Part shown: one piece after another, positions 25,687-34,904 of the stretch
Layout of the letters: each line of letters begins with the position of its first letter
Numbering within the stretch: the first letter of the stretch is position 1
Notes under the pieces: model-generated
Databases searched by the model: none
What the model saw: the letters and a program-made list of their open reading frames with translations, nothing else
Told to the model about the DNA's origin: nothing
Translations under genes and position numbers: made by a program
Assembly: GCA_020846005.1 (NCBI GenBank)
Contig: JADLEQ010000069.1
Span: 1-52,656 of the forward strand
DNA: 52,656 nucleotides
Direction of reading: 5' to 3'
Source of the DNA: Polyangiaceae bacterium
GTDB lineage: Bacteria > Myxococcota_A > Polyangia > Polyangiales > Polyangiaceae

Positions 25687-25730
25687 CGATGTCCCCGGCT
25701 CGCCCCATCGGGCGAGCACCGGGGACATCG
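25687..25730. terminator. Strong bidirectional hairpin terminator
   Basis: A 12-bp arm (CGATGTCCCCGG, 25687-25698) plus CTCGCCC pairs with GGGCGAG and CCGGGGACATCG (25710-25730), interrupted only by a 2-nt bulge, around a 4-nt loop. It sits between the stops of two convergent genes (25645 plus, 25770 minus). There is no T-run, but the 19-bp stem is by far the best stem in an intergenic region here. Confidence 0.75.
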
Positions 25731-25769
25731 ATCCCACGTCGCCCGCGCTCTCGCGGGCGCGCGGGGCGC

Positions 25770-26081
25770 TCAGAGCACGAGGTCCTTCAGCGCCTTCAGG
25801 GCGGTCGCCCGCACCTTCTTGCTCGCGGGCTTGGCCGCGATCGTGATGGGCTCCTTCGTCACCGGGTTGAAGCCCTGGCGCTCCTTGGTCGCCGGCTTCT
25901 TCACCACACGCAGCTTCACGAGACCCGGGACGACGAACTCGCCCGGCCCTCGCTGCGAGAGCTGCTTCTTGATGAGCTCGCTCATCGCCTCGAAGACGCG
26001 CGTCACGCTCTTCTTGTCCAGATCCGCCGCCGTAGCGAGCTCCGCGATCACCTGTGCCTTCGTCAGCCTCTTGCCAGCCAT
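25770..26081 (-). CDS. HU-family DNA-binding protein
   Basis: A 103-residue histone-like protein. KRLTKAQVIAELATAADLDKKSVTRVFEAM forms the helical dimer core, GEFVVPGLVKLRVVKKPATKERQGFNPVTKEPITIAAKPASKKVRATALKALKDLV carries the strand-arm-strand with the R-x-G-x-N-P-x-T motif and the last helix. The arm has a Lys/Pro-rich variant (VVKKPATKER) seen in several deltaproteobacterial HU-like proteins. It bends DNA non-specifically and may compact the nucleoid. The ATG at 26081 has a classical GAGAGGAGG Shine-Dalgarno, unlike most genes here, which suits a highly translated protein. Confidence 0.94.
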   Translation of the reverse strand: MAGKRLTKAQVIAELATAADLDKKSVTRVFEAMSELIKKQLSQRGPGEFVVPGLVKLRVVKKPATKERQGFNPVTKEPITIAAKPASKKVRATALKALKDLVL

Positions 26082-26087
26082 GCCCAG

Positions 26088-26096
26088 CCTCCTCTC
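26088..26096 (-). promoter_or_regulatory. Shine-Dalgarno of HU gene
   Basis: GAGAGGAGG on the minus strand, 6 nt before the HU ATG. It is the clearest ribosome binding site in the window and contrasts with the many starts that have a TA-rich box instead. It fixes the HU start at 26081. Confidence 0.8.
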
Positions 26097-26373
26097 GATT
26101 CTTGTTGGACTCTTCGGTCGTTCGCTCGAGCGCCGGGGAAGCCCGCCGGTTGGGGACACCGCCGACGCACGGCGCACGGCTATCAGGCTGGAATCAGCAA
26201 TTCAAGCTAATTTCGTCGCCGTGTCAGGAATTCGAGCAGGAAACCCGCTGCGGTGCAGCACCCCGCCTCCCGATCGGCATGGAAGACGCCGCGCAGACCC
26301 CGCCCGGGGCGTAGATCCCTTGTTCCATCGGCGTCCGCGACCGGAGGGCGATTTTCCCAATCCAAACAGGGAT
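26097..26373. other. Less GC-rich intergenic region upstream of HU
   Basis: No gene is supported here. It is visibly less GC-rich than its surroundings (AATTCAAGCTAATTTCG, GATTTTCCCAATCC) and must hold the HU promoter and 5' UTR. A TTGAAT occurs on the minus strand near 26205, but no convincing paired -10 is assigned. The left end carries the arms of the inverted repeat reported separately. Confidence 0.5.
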
Positions 26374-26376
26374 CTA
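26312..26376. repeat. Spaced inverted repeat at the ybeY stop
   Basis: TAGATCCC-T-TGTT (26312-26324) pairs with AACA-GGGATCTA (26365-26376): 12 bp with one bulged base across a 40-nt loop. The right arm overlaps the YbeY stop codon (TAG on the minus strand). The long loop is unlike a simple terminator. It might be a processing site or an RNA structure. Confidence 0.35.
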
Positions 26377-26856
26377 TCGGGGCTTTCGCGAGGCGCTGTG
26401 CGAAGCCTGAGCGCCCCCACCAGGCCCGCGTGACGCGCGGACCAGCCGGCGCGTCTCCCGCACCATCCGGCGTTTCTCCTCCGGCTCGGCGTGGTCGTGC
26501 CCGACGAGATGCAGGAGGCCATGCGCCAGCAAGAAGCGCACCTCGTCGAGCAGCGGCCGTCGCCGGCCTCGGGCCTGCCGATCCGCCGTGTCGAGCGAGA
26601 TGACCACGTCGCCGAGGAGGCGCGGGGCGCCCTCGGGCCCCGCGTCGTCCATCGGCCAGGAGAGCACGTCGGTGGGGCGGTCCTTCCCGCGAAAGCGCTG
26701 GTTCAGCTCGCGGATCCGTGGGTCGTCCACCAGCGTCACGCTGAGCTCGGCGCCTTCCAGGCCCAGCGCGACGAGCATGCGCTCGCCCAGGGCACGGATC
26801 TCCGCGCGCGACACCGCCGGTGACCTGGGGGCGCTCCGCGTGACGAGGACGGGCAT
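26374..26856 (-). CDS. ybeY: rRNA maturation endoribonuclease YbeY
   Basis: A 160-residue cytosolic metal-dependent RNase for 16S rRNA 3' processing and ribosome quality control. The zinc motif H-x3-H-x5-H is intact in HGLLHLVGHDH, preceded by the family's LNQRFRGKDRPTDVLSWPMDD and LLGDVVISL. The last 25 residues are Gly/Ser/Arg-rich and disordered. ATG 26856 is the first residue of homology and has TACCGT 9 nt upstream (26866-26871). It is not next to phoH or lnt as in many bacteria and seems monocistronic. Confidence 0.95.
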   Translation of the reverse strand: MPVLVTRSAPRSPAVSRAEIRALGERMLVALGLEGAELSVTLVDDPRIRELNQRFRGKDRPTDVLSWPMDDAGPEGAPRLLGDVVISLDTADRQARGRRRPLLDEVRFLLAHGLLHLVGHDHAEPEEKRRMVRETRRLVRASRGPGGGAQASHSASRKPR

Positions 26857-26908
26857 GGCGGCGAGACGGTAGCGCGCGGCGCGGTCGCCAGGGAGGTCGC
26901 GCCAGAGG

Positions 26909-27661
26909 TCAAAGGAACAGCGCGGCCGCCGCGGGCGTGAGCACGTCGCGCGCGGCCGTGCGCTGGAGGTCGAGGCGATCGGCGCGGGGGAGGAAGCCGA
27001 ACTCGACGAGCGGGACCTCCTCGCATCCGTGCCCTGGGTCCGCCAGCCGTACGCGATCGAGCGACTCGCCGAGCGCGCGGCGGAGCGGGACGGCGAGCGC
27101 CCGCTCCGTCTCGACCGCCCAGCGCACGAACGCCCACGCGTACTCCGCGTGTCGCGCCTCCTCATCCGCGATGATGCGGAGCGCGAGCTTCGCGGCCGGC
27201 TCCGTCGCGCGGCGGTGGCTCTCCTCGGCCTCGATGGCAGAGAGCGTCTCGCCGACGCAGCCCTCGACCAGCGCGGGGACGGCCAGCTCCTCGAGCGTGC
27301 CCAGCCCCTCGAGCGCGCCGCTCACGTCGAGCGGCCCCGGCCCGAGCGGCTCGCCGCCGTAGAGCGACGCGAGCGCATACCCGATCCGGCTATGACGAAT
27401 CTCCTCCACGGCCGCGACGTGCGCGCCCTCGAGCAGCTCGGGCGGCGCGCCGACGGCCAGCAACCCGAGCGCGAACCGGTCGAACGCCGCGATCGAGGCG
27501 TGCTCGAACGACGCCCGTCGCGCCCACGCGGCGGCCGCCGCCGAGAGCCGGCGCGGCTCGAATGCGCTACGGTCGAAGCCGGCGACGGCGCGCTCGAACT
27601 CCGAGAGGAGCGGGCTCACGTCGCGAGCGCCCCGGGTCTGGTGGACGACGCCGCGAGGCAT
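26909..27661 (-). CDS. Ferritin-like domain protein
   Basis: A 250-residue soluble protein, mostly helical. The residues spaced for a four-helix di-iron bundle are visible: FEHASIAAFDRFALGLL (E-x2-H), AAVEEIRHSRIGYAL (E-x2-H), VEGCVGETLSAIEAEESHRRA and IADEEARHAEYAW (E-x2-H). That is three E-x-x-H helices and an additional Glu helix, as in ferritin-like oxidases. The last 50 residues are outside the bundle. Function (iron handling, oxidase or oxygenase) cannot be stated. ATG 27661 has a GGAGG-like run upstream. It is monocistronic, 52 bp after YbeY's start on the same strand order. Confidence 0.78.
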   Translation of the reverse strand: MPRGVVHQTRGARDVSPLLSEFERAVAGFDRSAFEPRRLSAAAAAWARRASFEHASIAAFDRFALGLLAVGAPPELLEGAHVAAVEEIRHSRIGYALASLYGGEPLGPGPLDVSGALEGLGTLEELAVPALVEGCVGETLSAIEAEESHRRATEPAAKLALRIIADEEARHAEYAWAFVRWAVETERALAVPLRRALGESLDRVRLADPGHGCEEVPLVEFGFLPRADRLDLQRTAARDVLTPAAAALFL

Positions 27662-27831
27662 CTGCCCTCCCTACGCTCCGCGCGCGCGGCGTGCCCACGA
27701 CCGGGCCGGTCGAGACCGCGGCCGGCCCTGCGAGCGGCGGCGGAGAGGCGCCCGAGCAGCTCGCCCATGGCATGGATCGTATCACGGACGAGGCGGCCGG
27801 CGGGGCGCTACCCAAGGCGCGGCGGCGACGT

Positions 27832-27837
27832 TAGGTT
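27832..27837 (+). promoter_or_regulatory. -10 box, leaderless layout
   Basis: TAGGTT sits exactly 8 nt before GTG 27846. The 180-bp divergent gap with the ferritin-like gene shows no purine-rich ribosome site in front of this GTG. Confidence 0.45.
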
Positions 27838-27845
27838 GAAGAGAC

Positions 27846-28451
<606 letters not shown>

Positions 28452-28535
28452 CCCGCCGCCCGAGCCCAGCTCGCCGAGCCTGAGCCCCGAGCCCGAGCCC
28501 CAACCCAGCCCGGCGAGAGCGAGGTCGGCTCGCCG

Positions 28536-29648
28536 TCACGGCGAGTCGGACGGAGCGCCGAGCAGCCGCACCCGGCCCTCGAGGCGCCGGCTGACGTGGA
28601 CGGTGTTCTTGGCGTCCACGATCACGCAGCCGACGCCGTCGACGCTCTCCGCCAGCGCGAGGCCCTTCTCCGTCCCCAGGATGAAGATCGCGTCGTCGAG
28701 CGCGTCGGCCGTCAAGGCGTCGGGCGCCCACACCGTCACGCTGCGAGACGCCGTCGCCGGGAAGCCCGTCCGAGGATCGAGGATGTGGTGATACCGGCGG
28801 CCCTCGTGCACGAAGGACCGCGCGTAGTCGCCCGCCGTGGAGAAGGCGTGGTCCTCCAGATCGATGACCGCGAAGAACCGGTCGCTCGGCCCGCGCGGAT
28901 CCTGGATGCCGCTCACCCACGCGGTGCCGTCGGGCTTGCGCCCGGCGCCGTAGAGGTCGCCGCCGGCCTGGAAGAGAAACGCCGCCACGCCAGCGCGCCG
29001 AAGCTCGGCGGCTCCGCGATCCACGATGTATCCCTTCGCGATACCCCCCAGGCCGACGCGGCGGCCGGCGGGCACCGTCACCGTGCGCGCCGTCGCGTCG
29101 AGCACCACCAGCCGATAGTCGACGAGGCCCCGACGCTTGGCGACCGCCTCCGCGCTCGGCGGCTTCGGATCGCGGTCCGCGGCGGAGCCGAACCGCCAGA
29201 GATCGGACATCGTCTCGAACGTCACGTCGAACGTCCCCTCCGAGACGCGCCCCGCCCACAGGCCCTTCTCCAGGACGGCCCAGGTCTCGGGGCCTACGGC
29301 CACCGGGGCGCCTGCCGCGAGGTTGGCGCGGGAGATCTCGCTCGCGGGATCCCACTCGCTGAGGAGCTTCTCGAGCCGCCGGACCTCGGCCAGCGCGACG
29401 CCGATCGCCCGCTCGACGCCTGCCGAGTCGAGCGCGGGCGTGGTGTACGCGATGACGTGGACCTTCGTGCCCATCGCCGTCTCGCGAACCTCGACTCGAG
29501 CCGCCGAGAAGGCCGCGGCGCTCGCCGACGGGGCCGCTCGCCCCGAGGGCTCCGTGCGGCACGCGAGCGCCGCACCGAGCGCGACGACGAGCGCCAGGCC
29601 GCCGCGCGCACCACAGGCGCCGGCGTGCGGGAGCGGGAGCCGCGACAC
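28536..29648 (-). CDS. apbE: FAD:protein FMN transferase (ApbE family), lipoprotein
   Basis: A 370-residue lipoprotein (lipobox VALGAALAC near residue 30) of the ApbE family, which attaches FMN to threonine in proteins of NQR/RNF-type complexes, using FAD and magnesium in the periplasm. It shows AMGTKVHVIAYT at the start, GLGGIAKGYIVDRGAAELRRAGVAAFLFQAGGDLY (flavin site), and HHILDPRTGFPATASRSVTVWAPDALTADALDDAIFILG (metal site). GTG 29648 is chosen over the TTG at 29687 because the signal peptide starts there and TACCGT lies 10 nt upstream. No substrate flavoprotein gene is next to it. Confidence 0.92.
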   Translation of the reverse strand: MSRLPLPHAGACGARGGLALVVALGAALACRTEPSGRAAPSASAAAFSAARVEVRETAMGTKVHVIAYTTPALDSAGVERAIGVALAEVRRLEKLLSEWDPASEISRANLAAGAPVAVGPETWAVLEKGLWAGRVSEGTFDVTFETMSDLWRFGSAADRDPKPPSAEAVAKRRGLVDYRLVVLDATARTVTVPAGRRVGLGGIAKGYIVDRGAAELRRAGVAAFLFQAGGDLYGAGRKPDGTAWVSGIQDPRGPSDRFFAVIDLEDHAFSTAGDYARSFVHEGRRYHHILDPRTGFPATASRSVTVWAPDALTADALDDAIFILGTEKGLALAESVDGVGCVIVDAKNTVHVSRRLEGRVRLLGAPSDSP

Positions 29649-29782
29649 GGGCGCCCGGACGGTAGCGCCGCGCGCGTGCCAGAACAACGCTCCGACGGCG
29701 CGCCGAGGTCACGGGGTCGTTGGGGCTCACCCGGCGGCGTTCCCCGCTGGCCGGCGCGCCGGATCTCGCCTAGCAACCCGAG

Positions 29783-30961
29783 GTGCCCGTCGATCGCCAG
29801 AGCTTGGACCGCGCCGTCGACACCCTCGCCCCCGAGCTCGAGGCCCTGGCGCGAGCCCTTCACGCGAACCCAGAGACGAGGTTCGTCGAGCACGAGAGCG
29901 CGAAGCGGATCGTCGCCCTGCTGGAGCGCGCGGGCGTCGCCGAGCTCCGCGAGGGGATCGGGGGCCTCTCCACGGCGTTCGAGGCGAGGGCCGGCGACGG
30001 AGCGCGCCCGTGCGTGGCTCTGCTCGCGGAGTACGACGCCCTCCCGGAGATCGGCCACGCGTGCGGTCACAACCTGATCGCCGCCGGCGCCGTGGGCGCG
30101 TTCCTGGCGCTCGCGCGGCACGCCCCCGAGCTCTCGGGTACCGTCCGCCTCATCGGCACGCCGGCCGAGGAGGGCGGCGGCGGGAAGATCATCCTCCTGA
30201 AGCAGGGCGTCTTCGAGGGTGTCGACGCCGCGCTCATGTACCACCCGCTCGATCGAGACGTGCTCGCCCACCCCGCGCTGGCGAGCTCGTGGGTGCGGCT
30301 TCGCTTCCAGGGCAGGCCGTCGCACGCCGCCGCGGCCCCGTGGGAGGGGGCCAGCGCGCTGACGGCGTGCCTGGAGACGTTCCGACTCATCGACTCGCAG
30401 CGTGTCCACCTCCGGGACGGCGTGCGGGTCCACGGTATCGTCACCGACGGCGGCAAGGCCTCGAACATCATCCCGGAGCACGCCGCGGCGGACTTCTCCG
30501 TACGCGCGAGCACCGGCAAGGAGCTCGAGCGCGTCCTGGCGATGGTGGAGCGATGCGCGCGCGGCGCCGCGCTGGCCTGCGACGTCGGCGTGGAGCTCGA
30601 GGTGGTGCCGGGCTACCGCGAGCTCCACAACAACCTGACGCTCGCGCGCGTCTTCGGGGCCGCGATGGGAGCGCTCGGGCGACCAGCGAGGGAGACGGAT
30701 CCGCGAGTGGGCGCCGGGTCGACCGACATGGGCGACGTGAGCCTCGTCGTGCCCGCGATCCACCCCTACCTCGCCATCTGCGACGAGGGGGCGGCGTTCT
30801 GCCACCAGCACGCCTTCGCGGGCGCCGCGGCGAGCGACCGCGGGCTCGAGACGATGCGCCTCGCCGCCAAGGCCCTCGCCCGCACCGTGGTCGAGCTCTT
30901 CGAGCGCCCCTCCTTGCTCGCCGACGCGAAGCACGAGCACGCCGCCTCCGTCGGGGCGTGA
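29783..30961 (+). CDS. M20 family metallopeptidase/amidohydrolase
   Basis: A 392-residue cytosolic protein of the M20 zinc amidohydrolases. Zinc-ligand motifs are LAEYDALPEIGHACGHN, TPAEEGGGGK and the final FCHQHAF. The dimer or lid domain includes VRLRFQGRPSHAAAAPWEGASA and GSTDMGDVS. It is closest to the AbgB/ACY1L2 group that cleave acyl-amino-acid or p-aminobenzoyl-glutamate-like amides. The exact substrate is unknown. GTG 29783 follows TAGCAA by 6 nt. It is divergent from apbE and convergent with the hypothetical gene 15 bp beyond its stop. Confidence 0.88.
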   Translation: MPVDRQSLDRAVDTLAPELEALARALHANPETRFVEHESAKRIVALLERAGVAELREGIGGLSTAFEARAGDGARPCVALLAEYDALPEIGHACGHNLIAAGAVGAFLALARHAPELSGTVRLIGTPAEEGGGGKIILLKQGVFEGVDAALMYHPLDRDVLAHPALASSWVRLRFQGRPSHAAAAPWEGASALTACLETFRLIDSQRVHLRDGVRVHGIVTDGGKASNIIPEHAAADFSVRASTGKELERVLAMVERCARGAALACDVGVELEVVPGYRELHNNLTLARVFGAAMGALGRPARETDPRVGAGSTDMGDVSLVVPAIHPYLAICDEGAAFCHQHAFAGAAASDRGLETMRLAAKALARTVVELFERPSLLADAKHEHAASVGA

Positions 30962-30976
30962 GGCCCTCTCTCTCCC

Positions 30977-32119
30977 CTACCCCCCAACCTCGACCCTCTC
31001 CCCCTCCCACCCGTCGTCGCAGAACCCGATCCACCCGCCGGTCCTCCCGCGCGCCGCCGCGGCCACCCGCGGCACGCTCGCCTCGAGCTCGCGGAGCGCG
31101 ACGAACAGATACGCGCGCTCCACGCCGATCCCCGCCCCGACGACCGCGCCGAGCTCCCCCCGCGCGAGCGCATCGTCGATCGCATCGCCCAGCACGTCGC
31201 GGTCGGCGAGCGCCGCCTGCGCCGACGCCGCGCCCCGCGGGAGCGCAACGTACGCGAACGTCTCCCCGACGGCGGAGAAGCGCGCGGACGCGAACGGCCC
31301 CCCGCCGAGGAAGCACCGCACGGCCTCCGGAGCGCACGAGCTCGCGAGCACCAGATCGGCGCACGGCAGCGCGTCGCTCTCCGGCCCGTCGGCGTCGACC
31401 TCGAGGAGCGCCCAGTCGGCCGAGCCCGCGGCGCGGCGGCGCGGCGCCTGGGGCAGCGCCGCCCGAACCGCTGCGGCCGCGCTCCGCACGAGCCCGCCGA
31501 GCTCCGCGAGCGGATACGTCGCCGGCTCCCGCGCGCCGCCGACCACGGGGAGCGCGCCCCGGCGGGGCGCCGCTACGCGCACGGCGCCGATCCAGTCGTC
31601 GTGGAGCTGCTCGCCAAGCAGCTCGCGGATCGCGTCCTCGATCACGCAGGCGCGCGCCTCCGCCGAATCCGCGGCGCCTCGCGGCGCGGTGACGGCGAGC
31701 TCGACCAGGTGCCCGCGCCCGAGCCCCGCGCGCACCCGGACACCGGCGACGTCGACGCCCTGTCGCGCGAGCGCCGCTGCGACCTCCGCGTAGGGCCGCG
31801 CGACGCGCCGCGACAGCACGGGGAGGCTCGAGCGCTCGGCCAGCGCCCGAGCGACGCGCCCGGCCAACGGGAGGGTCGGCCGCTCGCCATCCCGCGCGAC
31901 GAGCAGCGCCGGAGACCCGTGCTCGTCCCGCGTCGCTTCGAGCGAGAGCCCCGGGTCGAGGCTCCGCAGCAGCGCGATCGCGGGCGCGAGCTCCGGCGCG
32001 CGCTGGCTCGGCGCGCCCTCAGCCTGGAGGAGGCGCGCCGCCTCGGTCACGACGCGCTCGATCTGCGCGCGCGCGGCCCGCGACTCCGGCTCGTCGAGGT
32101 CGAAGGCGAGGACCGCCAC
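30977..32119 (-). CDS. Hypothetical protein, second gene of ALDH operon
   Basis: A 380-residue protein with no signal peptide, no membrane segment and no family that I recognise. It is Ala/Arg-rich with balanced hydrophobic strands (LVELAVTAP, GWIGFCDDGWEGERVEV at the end). It lies 24 bp after the aldehyde dehydrogenase stop on the same strand, so they are probably co-transcribed. The GTG start begins MAVLAFDLDEPES. No box or ribosome site is obvious. Codon use and continuity support a real gene. I give no function. Confidence 0.65.
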   Translation of the reverse strand: MAVLAFDLDEPESRAARAQIERVVTEAARLLQAEGAPSQRAPELAPAIALLRSLDPGLSLEATRDEHGSPALLVARDGERPTLPLAGRVARALAERSSLPVLSRRVARPYAEVAAALARQGVDVAGVRVRAGLGRGHLVELAVTAPRGAADSAEARACVIEDAIRELLGEQLHDDWIGAVRVAAPRRGALPVVGGAREPATYPLAELGGLVRSAAAAVRAALPQAPRRRAAGSADWALLEVDADGPESDALPCADLVLASSCAPEAVRCFLGGGPFASARFSAVGETFAYVALPRGAASAQAALADRDVLGDAIDDALARGELGAVVGAGIGVERAYLFVALRELEASVPRVAAAARGRTGGWIGFCDDGWEGERVEVGG

Positions 32120-32143
32120 GTGCCCGCCGCCGGCTCGAGGGGA

Positions 32144-33580
32144 CTACAGGATCCGCCGGACCCACTTCTGCTTCTGCTCCGTGTACGGCGGGTAGAGGAT
32201 CGGCGGATCCATCGCGTTCGGCTTCCGCAGCACCGCCTTGGTGTGTGTGAAGACCTCGAACGACGAGCGCCCGTGGTAGGCGCCCATCCCGCTCTCGCCG
32301 ACGCCACCGAACGGAAGGTCCGGCACGCCGAGGTGGAGCCACGCGTGGTTCACCGTCACGCCGCCGGAGCTGGTGCGCTCGATGACGCGCTCGGCGACCT
32401 CGTCGCGGGTCGTGTAGACGTATAGGGCGAGGGGCTTGTCGCGCTCGTTCACGAAGCGGATCGCGTCGTCGACGCCGCTCGTCTTCAGCACCGGGAGGAT
32501 GGGCCCGAAGATCTCCTCCTGCATCACCGGCGACTCGGGCGCGACGTTCTTCAGTACGGTCGGCGCGATGTAGCGGGCGACCTCGTCCGCCTCGCCGCCG
32601 ACCACGACCTCGCCGCTCGCCATCAGCTTCATCAGGCGGCGGTGGTGTTTCACGTTGACGATGCGCGCGAAATCGGGGCTCTGCTGCGGATCTGCGCCGT
32701 AGAAGTCCCGCACCACGCCGCGCAGCCGTTGAAGCAGCTCGTCGTGGATCGACTCGTGCGCGAGGATGTAGTCGGGGGCGACGCAGGTCTGCCCGGCGTT
32801 GAAGAACTTGCCCCACGCGATCCGTCGTGCGGCCACGGCGAGATCGGCGCTCGAGTCGACGAAGCACGGGCTCTTGCCCCCGAGCTCGAGGGTGACCGGC
32901 GTCAGGTGCTTCGCCGCCGCCGCCATGACGATGCGGCCTACGGCGCCGTTCCCGGTGTAGAAGACGTGGTCGAACCGCTGCTCGAGGAGCGCCGTCGTCT
33001 CCGCCACCCCGCCCTCCACGACCTTGACCGCGCGCGGGTCGAGGTACTGCGGGATGCGCGCCGCGAGCACGCGGCTCACCGTCGGCGCGACCTCCGACGG
33101 CTTCACGAGCACGGTGTTTCCCGCGGCGACCGCGCCGAGGAGCGGGCCGAGCGAGAGCTGGACCGGGTAGTTCCAGGGCGCGATGACGAGCACGACGCCG
33201 AGCGGCTCCTTGTAGAGGTAGCTCCGGCCCGGCTGCGAGATGATCGGCGTCGGCACGCGGCGCGGCCTCATCCAGCCGGCCAGGCGCCGCGCGACGTAGC
33301 GGGCTTCGCCGGCGGTGAACGCCACCTCGGCCGAGAACGCCTCCATCTCGGGCTTGCCGAGGTCCGTCCGCAGGGCGTCGACGAGCTCGCGCTCGCACTC
33401 GCTCAGCAGGCGCTCGATGCCGGCGAGCTGCTCGCGGCGCCACTCGTGCGAGCGCGCGCGGCCGCTCTCGAACGTCTCCCGGAGATCCTGCACGAGCGCG
33501 GGGATGACGCCCAAGTCGGTGTGGGGCACCGCGCGCTCGTGGACACCGCTGTTCGACTCCATCGCAGACTGCATCGCCAT
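32144..33580 (-). CDS. Aldehyde dehydrogenase (class 3-like)
   Basis: A 478-residue NAD(P)-dependent aldehyde dehydrogenase. It has the Rossmann segment VLVIAPWNYPVQLSL, VLVKPSEVAPTVS, the VTLELGGKSPCF catalytic Glu, AAGQTCVAPDYIL catalytic Cys, and EEIFGPILPVL near the C-terminus. The ending (VTVNHAWLHLGVPDLPFGGVGESGMGAYHGRSSFE) and the short length are typical of ALDH3/coniferyl aldehyde dehydrogenases, which oxidise medium-chain or aromatic aldehydes. ATG 33580 is chosen; ATGs at 33574 and 33562 are close alternatives. An AAGGAG lies upstream. It leads an operon with the hypothetical gene. Confidence 0.94.
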   Translation of the reverse strand: MAMQSAMESNSGVHERAVPHTDLGVIPALVQDLRETFESGRARSHEWRREQLAGIERLLSECERELVDALRTDLGKPEMEAFSAEVAFTAGEARYVARRLAGWMRPRRVPTPIISQPGRSYLYKEPLGVVLVIAPWNYPVQLSLGPLLGAVAAGNTVLVKPSEVAPTVSRVLAARIPQYLDPRAVKVVEGGVAETTALLEQRFDHVFYTGNGAVGRIVMAAAAKHLTPVTLELGGKSPCFVDSSADLAVAARRIAWGKFFNAGQTCVAPDYILAHESIHDELLQRLRGVVRDFYGADPQQSPDFARIVNVKHHRRLMKLMASGEVVVGGEADEVARYIAPTVLKNVAPESPVMQEEIFGPILPVLKTSGVDDAIRFVNERDKPLALYVYTTRDEVAERVIERTSSGGVTVNHAWLHLGVPDLPFGGVGESGMGAYHGRSSFEVFTHTKAVLRKPNAMDPPILYPPYTEQKQKWVRRIL

Positions 33581-33682
33581 GCTGCCCTCGGCTCCTTCCC
33601 GCGCTCGCCGGCGGGACAGAGAGCTTTCCACGCAGCCGCCCCTCCGGCAACCGTGATCCGGGCTAGGCTCGGAGGCGCTCCG

Positions 33683-34732
33683 GTGACGGATCCTGTTGTG
33701 CTTCGACGCCTGCTTGGTGGCGCTCGCGGACGCGTTCGTCGGCGCGCCCGCGCCGCCGCGCGCCCCCACGGCGGCCTCGGGCGCGGCGCGCCCGCTCGCG
33801 CGGCCGTGGCCCTCGCCCTGCTGGCCGGCGGCGCGTCGTGCGCGCGGCCCGCGCCGCACCCCGGCGCCGAACCAACGGCGGGCGCGCCGCCGCCCGGCGC
33901 GCCGCGAGGGCGCGACGGACACGGTGGCGGCTCGGCCGGCGGCGCGCGCGACGGCGGCCGCGGGCGCGACGCACCGGCGCGCGGTGCCGTCGCGCTCGGG
34001 GCGCCGGCAGCGCCGGACGGCGGCCAGCCCGCCCCGAGGTGGGTGGGCGCGCTGCCGGCGGCGGAGTCCGAGTGGTGTCGGCCGCACCTGCGGGCGCTCG
34101 ACGACGAGACGTGCGTGGTCGTCCCGGACGCGGAGTCGACGGAGCTGCTCGTCCACCTCCACGGCATCGTGCCGCCCGCGGGCGCGAGCGCCGTCCAGGC
34201 GAACCTTCAGCGCGTCGTCTCCAGCGCCGCGCTGCGCGCCGGCGTGACGGCGGTGCTCCCTCGGGGCGTGCAAGGGCTCGCCCCACGGGGACACGACGGC
34301 TGGTGGGGCTGGCCGACGAGCGCGCGCGCCTACGATCGGCACGGGGCGGCGCTGGTGGAGCGCCTCGTGGAGGTGCGAGCCCGCCTCGAGAGGCTCCGGG
34401 GCAGCCCGTTTCGACGCGCCTACGTGGTGGGGTCGTCGTCGGGCGCGTACTTCGTCGCGCTGCTCGCGTGGAGGGGCGCGCTGGCAGCGGACGGCTGGGG
34501 GGCGCTCTCCGGGGGTGGCGTGGTCAGCGGCGCGGCGGCGTCCGGCGCGCGCGCGCCGTTCTACCTCGGGTACGGCGATCGGGACTCCGTCGGCGCGAGC
34601 GTGCGTGCGCTCGGGGCGGCGCTCGGTCGGGAGGGGTTCCCGATCGAGCTGGCCGCCCACCCCACCGGCCACGGCGTGCGGGAGGCGTACCTCGACGAGG
34701 CGCTCCGCTTCTTCCGTAGCAAAGCGCGGTAG
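33683..34732 (+). CDS. Exported alpha/beta hydrolase
   Basis: A 349-residue protein with an Arg-rich N-terminus, a hydrophobic segment and a lipobox-like LLAGGASC, then a Gly/Pro/Ala linker of about 60 residues before the hydrolase domain. VHLHGIVPP is the oxyanion-hole strand, the nucleophile elbow is VVGSSSGAYF (G-x-S-x-G), the Asp is probably in LGYGDRDSV and the His in PTGHGVRE. It resembles LpqC/poly(3-hydroxybutyrate) depolymerase-like esterases in order, though substrate cannot be told. GTG 33683 lies 13 nt after TAGGCT. The stop codon is inside the first unit of the 25-bp repeat array. Confidence 0.75.
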   Translation: MTDPVVLRRLLGGARGRVRRRARAAARPHGGLGRGAPARAAVALALLAGGASCARPAPHPGAEPTAGAPPPGAPRGRDGHGGGSAGGARDGGRGRDAPARGAVALGAPAAPDGGQPAPRWVGALPAAESEWCRPHLRALDDETCVVVPDAESTELLVHLHGIVPPAGASAVQANLQRVVSSAALRAGVTAVLPRGVQGLAPRGHDGWWGWPTSARAYDRHGAALVERLVEVRARLERLRGSPFRRAYVVGSSSGAYFVALLAWRGALAADGWGALSGGGVVSGAAASGARAPFYLGYGDRDSVGASVRALGAALGREGFPIELAAHPTGHGVREAYLDEALRFFRSKAR

Positions 34733-34843
34733 CGCGCTCTGCGGCAAAGCGCGGTAGCGCGCTCTGCGGCAAAGCGCAGTAGCGCGCTCTGCGGCGAAGC
34801 GCGGTGGCGCGCTCTGCTGCAAAGCGCGGTAGCGCGCTCTGCG
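34719..34843 (+). repeat. Tandem array of five 25-bp hairpin units
   Basis: Five head-to-tail 25-bp units (starts 34719, 34744, 34769, 34794, 34819) with one to three mismatches. Each holds AGCGCG-4 nt-CGCGCT, a perfect inverted repeat, flanked by GCA and TGC that can extend the stem. A decayed sixth copy follows. The hydrolase stop codon lies in unit 1, so the rest is intergenic. It could be an array of protein-binding sites or RNA hairpins. Confidence 0.85.
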
Positions 34844-34904
34844 GCAACGCGCCGCGGCGCGCGACCCGTTCAGAAGGACGCGGCCTCGGGCCCACGCACC
34901 CGGC

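Noticed and set aside
34719-34843. Possible CRISPR array.
   Set aside because: The units are contiguous without spacers and no cas genes are near.
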